From CAISIP01 sp038326025 (GTDB taxonomy: Bacteria; Pseudomonadota; Gammaproteobacteria; Burkholderiales; Burkholderiaceae_C), in contig JBBQJP010000019.1 in the NCBI GenBank assembly GCA_038326025.1, positions 1-64,000 on the forward strand: a stretch of DNA of 64,000 bases, in the 5' to 3' direction. The notes beneath the pieces are model-generated. The model was not told where the DNA came from. It saw only the letters and a program-made list of their open reading frames with translations, and made no database searches. A program made the translations under genes and the position numbers. Positions within the stretch are counted from its first letter, which is position 1. Every line of letters begins with the position of its first letter. Positions 50,968 to 60,323 of this stretch are shown in pieces.

Positions 50968-51570
50968 ATGATCAAGTTGTTTGTCGGCCTGGGAAACCCC
51001 GGGCCCGAATATGAAGGCACTCGCCACAACGCCGGGTTCTGGTGGATAGACGCGCTGGCCGACTCCCTGGGCGTGCGCCTGGCGTACGACAAGGCCTGGC
51101 AAGGACAGGTCGTGCGCACCAGCTTGCAGGGTCAGGTTGTGTGGCTGTTAAAACCACAGACCTTCATGAATCTTTCCGGCCGATCGGTAGCGGCGCTGGC
51201 GCGATTCTTCAAAATCACACCGCAGGAAATCCTGGTCGCACATGACGAGCTGGACATCATGCCCGGGCAGGTCAAGCTCAAGCGCGCCGGCAGCCATGCG
51301 GGCCACAATGGCCTGCGCGACATCCACGACCAGCTCGGTACCGACGACTACTGGCGACTACGCCTGGGCATCGGACACCCGGGCGTCAAGGCTGAGGTCG
51401 TCAACTGGGTTCTGAAGAAACCCCGGATTGAAGATCGACAGGCCATTGACGATTGCATTACTCGCTCGCTCAAGGCCGTACCCTTCCTGCAAACGGATGA
51501 CGTGGCCAAGGCCACCATGTTGCTGCATACACGCCCTGCGCCGGAAAATCCCGCTGGCAAACCGGTTTAG
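50968..51570 (+). CDS. pth: peptidyl-tRNA hydrolase
   Basis: A 200-residue Pth that frees tRNA from stalled peptidyl-tRNA. LFVGLGNPGPEYEGTRHNAG at residues 4-23 includes the catalytic His20-type residue and Asn10, and PQTFMNLSG, HDELDIMPG and GSHAGHNGLRDI follow. Length is normal. The frame is open upstream across the rplY terminator, but the conserved start is ATG at 50968. Confidence 0.96.
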   Translation: MIKLFVGLGNPGPEYEGTRHNAGFWWIDALADSLGVRLAYDKAWQGQVVRTSLQGQVVWLLKPQTFMNLSGRSVAALARFFKITPQEILVAHDELDIMPGQVKLKRAGSHAGHNGLRDIHDQLGTDDYWRLRLGIGHPGVKAEVVNWVLKKPRIEDRQAIDDCITRSLKAVPFLQTDDVAKATMLLHTRPAPENPAGKPV

Positions 51571-51638
51571 GCAAGGCGCGTCCAGATCCCCTGGCGCACC
51601 AGCCCGCCGGCCCAACCGATCGCAGGAGGCCACGCACC

Positions 51639-52088
51639 ATGCACCAGCAACACCTTCGTCATCCGGCGGCAGCCGTCTGTGCCACGTTTTTGGGTCTGGT
51701 GTGTTTGGCGGCGTCCGGACAGACGATCTACCGGTGCGGCAACAGTTACAGTGACGCGCCCTGTGCAGGCGCATCCAAGCTCGCTATCGATGACAGTCGA
51801 AGCCCGGCCCAGAAGGCCCAGACCGACGCGGCCACGGTGCGCACGCGCACCCTGGCCCAGCAGATGGAACGCGAACGTCTGACCCTCGAAAAGTCGGTGA
51901 TGGCCGCCAAGCCACCGGGGAGGCCTGACAAAGTTGACATCGCCAGCCGACCAGCGAGCGGCACCGCCACACCGCATGCGACCAAGACAGCGAAGACCAC
52001 GGAGAAAAAACCACCGGCGCAACCGTTCTTCACGGCAGCGACAACGCCCGACAAGAAAAACAAGGCAACTGGCAGCGCTGCCGACTGA
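51639..52088 (+). CDS. exported DUF4124-like protein
   Basis: A 149-residue protein with a signal peptide (about 1-27, LGLVCLAASG) followed by QTIYRCGNSYSDAPC, a Tyr-x-Cys motif seen in the short DUF4124-type envelope proteins. The rest is polar with KKPPAQP and no known domain. Its role is unknown. It begins 68 bases after pth and its end is convergent with the ferredoxin gene. Confidence 0.78.
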   Translation: MHQQHLRHPAAAVCATFLGLVCLAASGQTIYRCGNSYSDAPCAGASKLAIDDSRSPAQKAQTDAATVRTRTLAQQMERERLTLEKSVMAAKPPGRPDKVDIASRPASGTATPHATKTAKTTEKKPPAQPFFTAATTPDKKNKATGSAAD

Positions 52089-52148
52089 GGGCGGCTAAGG
52101 CGCGCCCAGCCGACCGGACGTACGTCTGCGGCCAGCGGAGAAAAATAT

Positions 52149-52418
52149 TCAGGCCTTGTCGCCAGCGCCCGCGCCAGCCTGCAAGCGCCGGAACTTGGCC
52201 CACAAGGTTTCCTGGTCCTCGATGAAATCCGGGTTGACCGGAATACATGCAACAGGGCACACCTGCACGCATTGCGGCTCGTCGAAATGACCCACACATT
52301 CGGTACACTTGTGCGGGTCGATTTCGTAAATCTCCTGCCCGAGATATATCGCCTCGTTGGGACACTCGGGTTCACACACATCGCAGTTGATGCATTCGTC
52401 GGTAATGATCAGAGACAT
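52149..52418 (-). CDS. YfhL-type 2[4Fe-4S] ferredoxin
   Basis: An 89-residue ferredoxin with two cluster-binding Cys sets: CINCDVCEPECP (about 9-20) and CTECVGHFDEPQCVQVCP (about 38-55). The longer second spacing (Cys-x2-Cys-x8-Cys-x3-Cys) is typical of the Alv/YfhL group. It probably serves as a low-potential electron donor; partner unknown. The ATG at 52418 is the family start. It is divergent from the dipeptide-type permease operon. Confidence 0.93.
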   Translation of the reverse strand: MSLIITDECINCDVCEPECPNEAIYLGQEIYEIDPHKCTECVGHFDEPQCVQVCPVACIPVNPDFIEDQETLWAKFRRLQAGAGAGDKA

Positions 52419-52580
52419 GGAGCGTATGGCCGGTTTATTCACGGGTGTGCCAGCAGTTGGCACTTCGGCACCGATTATCCGCGCCTTCGAATGACCCGGT
52501 CGGCAACTCCTGGTATTGGTGTGTGCAAGGTACTGCCGGCGCTGCGTCGTGGCGGAAACCGTCGCTGAGCCGGTCACGAC

Positions 52581-53531
52581 ATGGGACCATTCCTCCTCAA
52601 GCGCGTCCTGACGCTGATCGCCACCTTGATCGGCGCCTCGATCGTGGTGTTCCTGGTACTTGAGATCCTGCCCGGCAACGCGGCCGAGATCATGATGGGG
52701 CCGGAGGGTACGCCCGAAGCGGTGCAGGCGCTGGCCGAGAAACTGGGCCTGGACCGACCGGCCTCAGAGCGCTACTGGAATTGGATCGTCGGCATGTTGA
52801 CCGGCGACCTCGGCGACAGCTACGCGTACAGCTCGCCAGTCGCCGACCTGATGCTCGAACGCCTGACCCTGACCATTCCACTGGCGCTGATGGCCATGAG
52901 CCTGACCACGGTGCTGGCCTTGATGGTCGGAATCTATGCGGCCGCGCGCCACAACAAGCTCGGCGATGTTGGTCTGATGGGCCTGACCCAGGTAGGCATT
53001 GCCATTCCTAATTTCTGGTTCGCCATCCTGCTGATCCTGTTGTTCTCCGTCAAGCTGCAGTGGCTCTCGGCCGGAGGTTTTCCAGGTTGGAGCGAAGGGA
53101 TGGGGCCGGCGTTCGGCTCGCTGCTGTTGCCAGCGTTGTCGCTCGCCGTCGTGCAGGCCGCCATCCTGGCGCGGATCACGCGCTCTGCCGTGCTCGAGGT
53201 CATGCGCGAAGACTACGTGCGCACCGCCAGGGCCAAGGGACTGTCGCAACGCGCGACATTGTGGGGCCATGTGCTGCGCAACGCCATGATCCCGGTGATC
53301 ACGATCATGGGCCTGCAATCGGCCGAGTTGCTGGCCGGCACCATCGTGGTCGAGAACGTGTTCTACCTGCCCGGCCTGGGCCGGCTCATCTTCCAGTCCA
53401 TCTCCAACCGCGACCTGATCGTGGTGCGCAACTGCGTCATGTTCCTGGCCACCATGGTCGTCGTCGTGAACTTCATCGTCGACGTGTTGTATGCGGTCAT
53501 CGACCCGCGCGTGAAGGCCAGTGACATATGA
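52581..53531 (+). CDS. peptide/nickel-type ABC transporter permease (DppB-like)
   Basis: A 316-residue permease of the DppB/OppB class with about six membrane segments. It has the N-terminal RVLTLIATLIGASIVVFLVL segment, the hallmark LPGLGRLIFQSISNRDL near the C-terminus, and the coupling loop RTARAKGLSQRATLWGHVLRN near 210-230. It starts a five-gene importer operon (B, C, D, F, then the binding protein). Substrate cannot be set: peptides, nickel or other oligomers fit. Confidence 0.92.
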   Translation: MGPFLLKRVLTLIATLIGASIVVFLVLEILPGNAAEIMMGPEGTPEAVQALAEKLGLDRPASERYWNWIVGMLTGDLGDSYAYSSPVADLMLERLTLTIPLALMAMSLTTVLALMVGIYAAARHNKLGDVGLMGLTQVGIAIPNFWFAILLILLFSVKLQWLSAGGFPGWSEGMGPAFGSLLLPALSLAVVQAAILARITRSAVLEVMREDYVRTARAKGLSQRATLWGHVLRNAMIPVITIMGLQSAELLAGTIVVENVFYLPGLGRLIFQSISNRDLIVVRNCVMFLATMVVVVNFIVDVLYAVIDPRVKASDI

Positions 53532-54412
53532 GCGGCAACGTCGCTGCGACCAGCTCCGGGCCAGCAAATTCCGGCTCGAAGTCCTTTATGCGTCGTGCCA
53601 TGGGCCATCGCAGTTTCGTGATCGGTGGCGTGTTGACGTTGCTGCTGGTATTTGCCGCAGCCTTGTCGCTGGTGTGGACACCCTGGTCGCCCTACGAGAT
53701 GAACCTGCCCGACAAGCTGCAGCCGCCCACGGCGGCACACTGGCTGGGAACCGACGCGTTCGGCCGCGACGTGGCCTCGCTGCTGCTCGTCGGTGCGCGC
53801 AACTCCATCCTGGTCGGTGTCATCGCCGTCAGCATCGGACTGATCGCCGGCACGGCATTCGGACTCATCGCGTCGGCGCGGCGCGGCTGGGTCGAGGAAC
53901 TGATCATGCGCCTGTCCGACTTCACGTTCGCGTTCCCCGCGATCCTGTCGGCGATCATGCTGACGGCCGTTTTCGGCGCCGGCATCGTCAACGCCATCAT
54001 CGCCATCGGCATCTTCAATATTCCGACGTTTGCGCGCATCACGCGTGCCTCGGCCAACGCCATCTGGTCGCGCGAGTTCGTGCTGGCCGCGCGTGCCTGC
54101 GGCAAGGGGCCGTGGCGCATCACGATGGACCATGTATTGCCCAACATCCTGTCGGTGCTGACGGTGCAGGTGACGATCCGTTTCGCGATCGCCATTCTGG
54201 CCGAAGCCGCGTTGTCCTACCTCGGGCTGGGCACGCAGCCGCCGCAACCGTCCTGGGGGCGCATGCTGGCGGAGGCCCAGACCCTGTTGTTCCAGGCTCC
54301 ATTGCTGGCGGTATTCCCCGGCGTCACGATTGCGCTGGCCGTGCTGGGGCTGAATCTGCTTGGCGACGGCCTGCGCGATCTGACCGACCCGCGGCTGGCC
54401 CGCAAACGCTGA
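53528..54412 (+). CDS. peptide/nickel-type ABC transporter permease (DppC-like)
   Basis: A 294-residue permease of the DppC/OppC class. It has the family loop GTDAFGRDVASLLLVGARNSI near residues 75-95, the coupling segment AARACGKGPWRITMDHVLPN near 195, and LGLGTQPPQPSWGRML near 233. Its ATG overlaps the DppB-like stop by 4 bases. An early 30-residue cytoplasmic segment precedes the first membrane helix. Confidence 0.92.
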   Translation: MSGNVAATSSGPANSGSKSFMRRAMGHRSFVIGGVLTLLLVFAAALSLVWTPWSPYEMNLPDKLQPPTAAHWLGTDAFGRDVASLLLVGARNSILVGVIAVSIGLIAGTAFGLIASARRGWVEELIMRLSDFTFAFPAILSAIMLTAVFGAGIVNAIIAIGIFNIPTFARITRASANAIWSREFVLAARACGKGPWRITMDHVLPNILSVLTVQVTIRFAIAILAEAALSYLGLGTQPPQPSWGRMLAEAQTLLFQAPLLAVFPGVTIALAVLGLNLLGDGLRDLTDPRLARKR

Positions 54413-54425
54413 ACCCAGCCGCGCC

Positions 54426-55415
54426 GTGCCAAAACCGATGCTCGAAGTCAACGATCTCAGCGTACGCCTGCAGACCCAGCGCGGTCCGGCCCATGCCATT
54501 CGCCATGTGAGCTTCAAGCTTCAGCGCGGCGACACGCTCGGCCTCGTGGGCGAATCGGGCTGCGGCAAGTCGATCACCGCCATGGCCTTGATGGGCCTGT
54601 TGCCGGAGAACGCCGAGGTGACCGGCAGCGTCCGTTTCGACGGCCAGGAACTGGTGGGCCAGAGCGATGCGGTGCTGCGGCGCCTGCGCGGCAACCGTAT
54701 CGGCATGATCTTCCAGGAACCAATGACCGCGCTCAATCCGGTTCACACCATTGGCGATCAGGTCGCCGAACCGATGCGACTGCACCGCGGCGTGAGCCGT
54801 GACGAGGCCCGTGGCGAGACGATCCGACTGCTGGAGCGGGTCGGCATCCCCAACGCGGCAAGTCGCGTCGACGCTTATCCGCACCAGTTCTCGGGCGGCC
54901 AGCGCCAGCGCATCACGATCGCGATGGCGCTGAGCTGCGAACCCGACATTCTGATCGCCGACGAACCTACGACGGCCCTGGACGTGACGATCCAGGGCCA
55001 GATCCTGGACCTGATCCACGACCTGGTGCTTGAGCGCTCGATGGCGCTGATCCTTATCTCGCACGACCTGGGCGTGATTGCCCAGAATGCCGAGCGCATG
55101 ATGGTGATGTACGGCGGCAGCATCATCGAAAGCGGCGCCACGCGACGGGTGTTCGGCCACATGGCCCATCCCTACACCCGCGGCCTGTTTGGCGCCCGTC
55201 CACGGCTGGGTGCACCGGCAGGTACACGGCTGACGACCATCGATGGCACGGTGCCCGAACTGGTCGACCTGCCTGTGGGCTGCGCATTTGCCGATCGTTG
55301 CGCCTGGGCCCAGCCGGCGTGTTTCACGACCCGGCCGCCGGTCGAGACCGTCGATCCCGGCCATGAAGCCAGCTGCCTGCGCCTGGACGCCGTGCTGGCG
55401 CAGGACACCGCATGA
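54426..55415 (+). CDS. peptide/nickel-type ABC transporter ATPase (DppD-like)
   Basis: A 329-residue ATPase. Walker A GESGCGKS is near residues 42-49, the signature FSGGQRQR near 156, Walker B ILIADEPTTALD near 176, and the C-terminal oligopeptide-transporter domain carries CAFADRCAWAQPACF. The start is a GTG at 54426; an ATG at 54438 gives nearly the same protein. It overlaps the DppF-like gene by 4 bases. Confidence 0.92.
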   Translation: MPKPMLEVNDLSVRLQTQRGPAHAIRHVSFKLQRGDTLGLVGESGCGKSITAMALMGLLPENAEVTGSVRFDGQELVGQSDAVLRRLRGNRIGMIFQEPMTALNPVHTIGDQVAEPMRLHRGVSRDEARGETIRLLERVGIPNAASRVDAYPHQFSGGQRQRITIAMALSCEPDILIADEPTTALDVTIQGQILDLIHDLVLERSMALILISHDLGVIAQNAERMMVMYGGSIIESGATRRVFGHMAHPYTRGLFGARPRLGAPAGTRLTTIDGTVPELVDLPVGCAFADRCAWAQPACFTTRPPVETVDPGHEASCLRLDAVLAQDTA

Positions 55416-56467
55416 TGCCCACGACCGGCACCACCGGCGACACGACGGCCGACGAACCGTTGCTGGCCGTCGATCAGGTCACACGCACCTACAAGCTGCC
55501 GCGCGAAAAGTTATGGCAGAGGGCGCCATTGGTGCATGCGCTGCAGGGCGTGACCTTCACAATGCAGGCCGGCCGCAGCATGGGCATCGTCGGTGAATCG
55601 GGCTCGGGCAAGTCGACTCTGGCCCGCCTGGTCATGGCGCTGGAAAACCCGACCAGTGGCAGCGTACGCATCCTCGGGCGCGACATGGCCACGCTGGAGC
55701 CGCAGGAACTGCGCCATGCGCGACGCGATTTCCAGATGGTTTTCCAGGACCCCTACGGATCGCTGGACCCGCGCCAGACGGTGCTGCGCATTGTCACCGA
55801 GCCGTTGCAGGCGCAAGCCGACACGGCGCAGGACGAGCAGGCGCGCCGGGCCAGGGACGTCCTGTTGTCGGTCGGCCTGCGCGCCACCGACCTTGAGAAA
55901 TACCCGCACGAGTTCTCCGGTGGCCAGCGCCAGCGCATCGCGATCGCGCGCGCTCTGATCACCCGGCCACGGCTGATCGTCGCCGACGAACCGGTCAGTG
56001 CGCTCGATGTCTCGGTGCAGGCGCAGGTGCTGAACCTGATGCAGGACCTGCAGGCAGAATTCGACGTCACCTACCTGCTCATCAGCCACGACCTGGCCGT
56101 CGTCGATCACCTGTGCGCCGAAGTGGCCGTCGTTTTTCAAGGCCGGATCGTCGAGCGTGGCACGCCCCAGACCTTGTTCCGCAATGCGGCCCATCCTTAT
56201 ACCCGTGCCCTGCTCGATGCGGTACCCCGCATGGAACCCCGTGCCGAGGGGGAGCAGCGCAAGCGCACGCACACGGTTACGCCACGCATCCAGTTGCCAG
56301 ACGCCTGTCCCTATGCGCACCGCTGCCCGAATGCCCAGGCACGCTGTGATTCGGAGCGGCCCGCCCTGGCAGCACTGGCTTCGGGCCATCTGGTGGCCTG
56401 CCATTTCCCGCAAGCGACCGCAGCGGCGGCCAGCGCCGACCACGCCGGCACAGAATCCACGGCATGA
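55412..56467 (+). CDS. peptide/nickel-type ABC transporter ATPase (DppF-like)
   Basis: A 351-residue ATPase. Walker A GESGSGKS lies near residue 64, FQMVFQDPYGSLDPRQTV near 109, the signature FSGGQRQR near 169, Walker B LIVADEPVSALD near 189, and a C-terminal oligopeptide-transporter domain has CPYAHRCPNAQARCD. It is the second ATPase of the pair. The binding-protein gene follows after 161 bases, within which no gene is seen. Confidence 0.92.
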   Translation: MMPTTGTTGDTTADEPLLAVDQVTRTYKLPREKLWQRAPLVHALQGVTFTMQAGRSMGIVGESGSGKSTLARLVMALENPTSGSVRILGRDMATLEPQELRHARRDFQMVFQDPYGSLDPRQTVLRIVTEPLQAQADTAQDEQARRARDVLLSVGLRATDLEKYPHEFSGGQRQRIAIARALITRPRLIVADEPVSALDVSVQAQVLNLMQDLQAEFDVTYLLISHDLAVVDHLCAEVAVVFQGRIVERGTPQTLFRNAAHPYTRALLDAVPRMEPRAEGEQRKRTHTVTPRIQLPDACPYAHRCPNAQARCDSERPALAALASGHLVACHFPQATAAAASADHAGTESTA

Positions 56468-56628
56468 CGCGGCAAGGCCCCGGAACCCGGCGCCTGGTGG
56501 CATGCCGGCTGCAAGGGATATCCATGATGCCAAACGCTACCGATGCGGCGATCAACATGCTATTGTCCTAATTTGGCGCCGCGCAGCTCTGCGGTGATCC
56601 GGAACCCCACTAAAAGGAAATCACGATC

Positions 56629-58125
56629 ATGGTCAACCGCCGCTCCGTACTCACCTCCTCCGTCGCCACAGCCGCGCTGGCCAGCGTGCCATTCGTTGCG
56701 CATGCGCAATCGAAGAAAGATACGCTGACGATTGGCATGTCCCTCGAACCATCGCCAGGTCTCGATCCGACCGGCGGTGCGGCACAGTCGATATCCGAAG
56801 TCACGCTGTACAACGTCTACGAGACACTGACCAAGATCAACGAAGACGGCACGGTTTCGCCGCTGCTGGCCGAGAGCTGGGAGATCTCGCCCGACCTCAA
56901 GAGCTACACCTTCCGCTTGCGCAAGGGCGTCAAGTTTCACAATGGCGAGCCGTTCAATGCAGCCGCTGTCAAGTTCTCGTTCGAACGCGCCGCGGCCGAA
57001 AAGAGCACCAACAAGGACAAGCGCAAGTTCGCAGCCCTGTCCAGCGTGGCCGCAATCGACGAACACACCGTGGTGATCCTGCACACCCAGCTGGATCCGA
57101 ACTTCCTGTTCGGACTGGGTACCGGCACGGCCGCCATCGTCGAACCCAAGAGTGCCGAGACAAACGCCACCAAACCGGTCGGAACCGGTCCATTCAAGCT
57201 CGATGCGTGGAACAAGGGTTCCTCCGTCGTATTGTCCAAATGGGATGGATACCGCAATGCCGCCGCCATCAAGCTCAAGAAGGTCACTTTCCGCTTCATC
57301 AGCGATGCGGCAGCACAGGCGGCCTCCGTACTGGCTGGCGATGTCGACTTGTTTCCGCGCATCGCCACCCGGGTTGTGCCGCAGTTCAAGACCAACCCGA
57401 AGTTCCAACTGTTGGTCGGCAATTCGCAGGGCAAGACCATCCTGACGATCAACAACAAGAAGAAGCCGCTCGACGACGTTCGCGTTCGCCGCGCCATTCT
57501 GGCCGCGATCGACCGCAAGGCCGTGGTCGAAGGTGCGGCTGACGGATTTGGCGCGCCCATCGGTAGCCACTATGTGCGTGGATTGCCCGGTTTCATTGAC
57601 ACCACTGGCATCAACCCGTTCAATATCGAGAAGGCCAAGGCATTGCTGGCGGAGGCAGGCGTCAAGACGCCGCTCAATCTCTCGCTCAAGCTGCCGCCGC
57701 CGGCCTATGCGCGACAAGGCGGAGAGGTTATCGCCGCACAACTGGCAAAAATCGGCATCGTGGCCAAGCTAGAGAACGTCGAATGGGCCCAGTGGCTCAG
57801 CGGTCCGTTCAAGACCGGCGACTTCGACCTGACGATCGTGCTGCACGTCGAGCCGTTCGATCTCGGCAACTACACCAACCCCGATTACTACTGGGGCTAC
57901 AACAACCCGAAATTTAACGCCTTGTACGAAAAGATCAACAATGCACCACGGGCGGAAGACCGCAACAAGTTGCTGGGCGAGGCACAACAGATGCTGGCCA
58001 ACGACGCGGTCAACGGCTATCTGTTCCAGCCACAGCTGCCTACCGTCGCAGACAAACGACTCAAGGGCATATGGAAAGACATGCCAACCTTTGTCAACGA
58101 CTTGTCAGCCATCTACTGGAGCTGA
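56629..58125 (+). CDS. ABC transporter substrate-binding protein, family 5
   Basis: A 498-residue solute-binding protein of the DppA/OppA class. The N-terminus NRRSVLTSSVATAALASVPF looks like a twin-arginine signal with cleavage near AHAQ (about residue 26). Family 5 features include LAESWEISPDLKSYTFRLRKG-like text near 78 and DVRVRRAILAAIDRKAVVEG near 283. It lies last in the operon rather than first. Ligand unknown. The ATG at 56629 follows AAAAGGAA. Confidence 0.92.
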   Translation: MVNRRSVLTSSVATAALASVPFVAHAQSKKDTLTIGMSLEPSPGLDPTGGAAQSISEVTLYNVYETLTKINEDGTVSPLLAESWEISPDLKSYTFRLRKGVKFHNGEPFNAAAVKFSFERAAAEKSTNKDKRKFAALSSVAAIDEHTVVILHTQLDPNFLFGLGTGTAAIVEPKSAETNATKPVGTGPFKLDAWNKGSSVVLSKWDGYRNAAAIKLKKVTFRFISDAAAQAASVLAGDVDLFPRIATRVVPQFKTNPKFQLLVGNSQGKTILTINNKKKPLDDVRVRRAILAAIDRKAVVEGAADGFGAPIGSHYVRGLPGFIDTTGINPFNIEKAKALLAEAGVKTPLNLSLKLPPPAYARQGGEVIAAQLAKIGIVAKLENVEWAQWLSGPFKTGDFDLTIVLHVEPFDLGNYTNPDYYWGYNNPKFNALYEKINNAPRAEDRNKLLGEAQQMLANDAVNGYLFQPQLPTVADKRLKGIWKDMPTFVNDLSAIYWS

Positions 58126-58243
58126 TTGGATCCCCACATGGGCGCGCTCGCCTGTCCGGTAGTGGGCCGCAGACAGTCGGTTTCGCGCTCGCGTCAACGC
58201 CGGCCAGGCGCAGACCGGCGGTGAGCTGCACCAGGGGGCGACG

Positions 58244-59587
58244 ATGAAGGATTGCCTGGGCAACCCGGTCCATTTGCAGGACCGCTCCAGCCTGGCAGCG
58301 TTGAACGACTTCGTCGAGGGTTTCATCACCTGCGAGGCTCGCGCGGTCAATGTGTTGGCGGCTGCAGACCACGATCGCAGTGCCATCGTGCAGGCCAGTT
58401 GCGCTGCGCTACACATGTTTGCCGAGTCACCTGAAGGCCAGGTCAACGCGCGACCGTTCATCGACGCGGCCAGACAAGCGCCCCAGTCCAGCGAACGCGA
58501 GCAGCGTTTCGTCGCGGCCGTCGCAGCCTGGATCGACGGCGACATGGCGCGTGCCATGGACCTGCACGACGAACAGGCCCAGCAACATCCGCGCGACCTG
58601 GTGTCCATCAAGCTCGGCCAGTACCACCGCTTCAATGTCGGCGACGCCGCCGGCATGTTGCACCTGGCACAGGCCGCATTGCCGGCCGCCGGCAACGTGC
58701 CGCAGATGCACGGCATGGCTGCATTTGCCTGGGAACAATGTCACCTGCTGGCGCAGGCCGAAGCCGCTGCGCGCCGGGCGTTGGCGATGACCGAACGCGA
58801 ACCCTGGGCCCAGCATGCACTGGCCCATGTGATGCTTAGCCAGGGCCGGCTGCAGGAGGGCTTGCAGTTCATGCACCACAGCAGCGCGACCTGGACCGGG
58901 CTCAATTCCTTCATGCAGACCCACAACTGGTGGCATCTGGCGCTGTTCGCCATCGACCTGGGGCAAAACGACACGGCATTGGCGCTGTACGACCAGCAGG
59001 TATGGGGCGTGGTCAAGGAATACTCGCAGGACCAGATTGGCGCCATATCGTTGCTGGCGCGACTGGAATTGGCCGGCGTCGACGTAGGCGACCGTTGGCA
59101 GGATGTTGCCGACCACCTGCAAGGGCGCACGCACGATCAGGTGTTGCCGTTTCTGGACCTGCAGTATCTTTATGGGTTGGCGCGCGCTGGTCGCCCCGAG
59201 GCGCAAACCCTGCTGCGCAATATCGAAGCTTTTGGCGCTGCCCACGCCCCGGCAGGCGTTAACACAGACAACAGCCAGGCGGCGCGCGTCTGGCGCGAGG
59301 TCGCCGTCCCGGCCGCACGTGGCCTTATGGCCCATGCCCTGGGGCACCACGCCCAGGCGCTGGAAGGCCTGGGGCAAGCCTTGCCGCGTCTGCTCGAAAT
59401 TGGTGGCAGCCATGCCCAGCGCGACCTGTTCGAACAGATCCATCTGGATGCCCTGATGCATTGCGGCCATTGGACAGCAGCGCAACAACTGGTGCAGACA
59501 CTCTGCAATACACAGCCGCAATCCCGACGCCTGCAACGCCAGGCGGCGCGCATCTACTCGGTGCTGGGAATCTCCATCACGGCCTGA
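58244..59587 (+). CDS. TTC38-like tetratricopeptide-repeat protein
   Basis: A 447-residue helical protein resembling the TTC38 (tetratricopeptide repeat 38) group: MHGMAAFAWEQCHLLAQAEA, AQHALAHVMLSQGRLQEGLQ and HNWWHLALFAIDLGQNDTAL are TPR-like helices around residues 145-250, with HNWWHLAL as a strong group signature. There is no signal peptide. Function is unknown in bacteria. It reads the same way as the importer operon, 118 bases after the binding-protein gene. Its end overlaps the phosphatase gene by 34 bases, convergent. Confidence 0.82.
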   Translation: MKDCLGNPVHLQDRSSLAALNDFVEGFITCEARAVNVLAAADHDRSAIVQASCAALHMFAESPEGQVNARPFIDAARQAPQSSEREQRFVAAVAAWIDGDMARAMDLHDEQAQQHPRDLVSIKLGQYHRFNVGDAAGMLHLAQAALPAAGNVPQMHGMAAFAWEQCHLLAQAEAAARRALAMTEREPWAQHALAHVMLSQGRLQEGLQFMHHSSATWTGLNSFMQTHNWWHLALFAIDLGQNDTALALYDQQVWGVVKEYSQDQIGAISLLARLELAGVDVGDRWQDVADHLQGRTHDQVLPFLDLQYLYGLARAGRPEAQTLLRNIEAFGAAHAPAGVNTDNSQAARVWREVAVPAARGLMAHALGHHAQALEGLGQALPRLLEIGGSHAQRDLFEQIHLDALMHCGHWTAAQQLVQTLCNTQPQSRRLQRQAARIYSVLGISITA

Positions 59588-60243
59588 GCCGCGGCCTTTG
59601 CCGTCTGCGTCTGGTCGTAAACCGGCTGGGCCGGCATACCGGCCAGATGATCGATTTCGGCCCAACTGACGATCTCGACCCGCTCATCGACCACCCGTAC
59701 ACGGTTGATGGCCCCGTTGGGAATCACACTCTGGCGTGGCCCGGACAGGGATAGTCCCAGCGCCGTGCGGTAGACCATGTCAAGCACGCCGCCATGGGTC
59801 ACGATCAGCAGCCGCTGCCCACGGCGGGTGTCTGCCAGTTGGCGCAGTGCTGTCATCACGCGGCCATGAAAAGTGCGCGTACTTTCGCCGCCATCGAAGG
59901 CAAAGTCAGCGTCAAACGCGCTCCAGCCCAGCCAGGCCTGCGGATACTGCGTCTGGATGTCGGGCGCCCGCATGCCGTCGACGACACCAAAATTCTGCTC
60001 GCGCAGGGCCAGATCGTTGATCGCCAACATGCCCAAGGTTTGTGCCGCCGGCATGGCGGTCTGGCGGGTGCGCAGCAAATCGCTGCACACCAGATGCTGC
60101 ACCGACTCACCGGCCAGTTGTGTCGCGACACGTTGCGCCTGCGCATGTCCGATGGCGTTCAGGGGTACGTCGACCTGGCCCTGGAACCGCAATTCCCGGT
60201 TCCAGTCGGTTTCTCCGTGTCGAATCAGGATGAGCTCGGTCAT
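59554..60243 (-). CDS. histidine phosphatase (phosphoglycerate-mutase-like)
   Basis: A 229-residue cytoplasmic enzyme with the phosphohistidine motif LIRHGETDWN at residues 5-14 and the second His in LLIVTHGGVLDMVYR near 157. It resembles the GpmB/CobC phosphatase group; substrate is not evident. The ATG at 60243 (MTELILIRHG) is chosen because the motif is at the expected distance from the start; a longer frame adds non-conserved residues. Confidence 0.9.
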   Translation of the reverse strand: MTELILIRHGETDWNRELRFQGQVDVPLNAIGHAQAQRVATQLAGESVQHLVCSDLLRTRQTAMPAAQTLGMLAINDLALREQNFGVVDGMRAPDIQTQYPQAWLGWSAFDADFAFDGGESTRTFHGRVMTALRQLADTRRGQRLLIVTHGGVLDMVYRTALGLSLSGPRQSVIPNGAINRVRVVDERVEIVSWAEIDHLAGMPAQPVYDQTQTAKAAAQAVMEIPSTE

Positions 60244-60323
60244 ACCCCGATTATCGGCGTGCCCAGGTCTTGGACGTGTGCCAACAAAACACGCCATTGC
60301 GCCATATCCTGGTCATATGCTGA

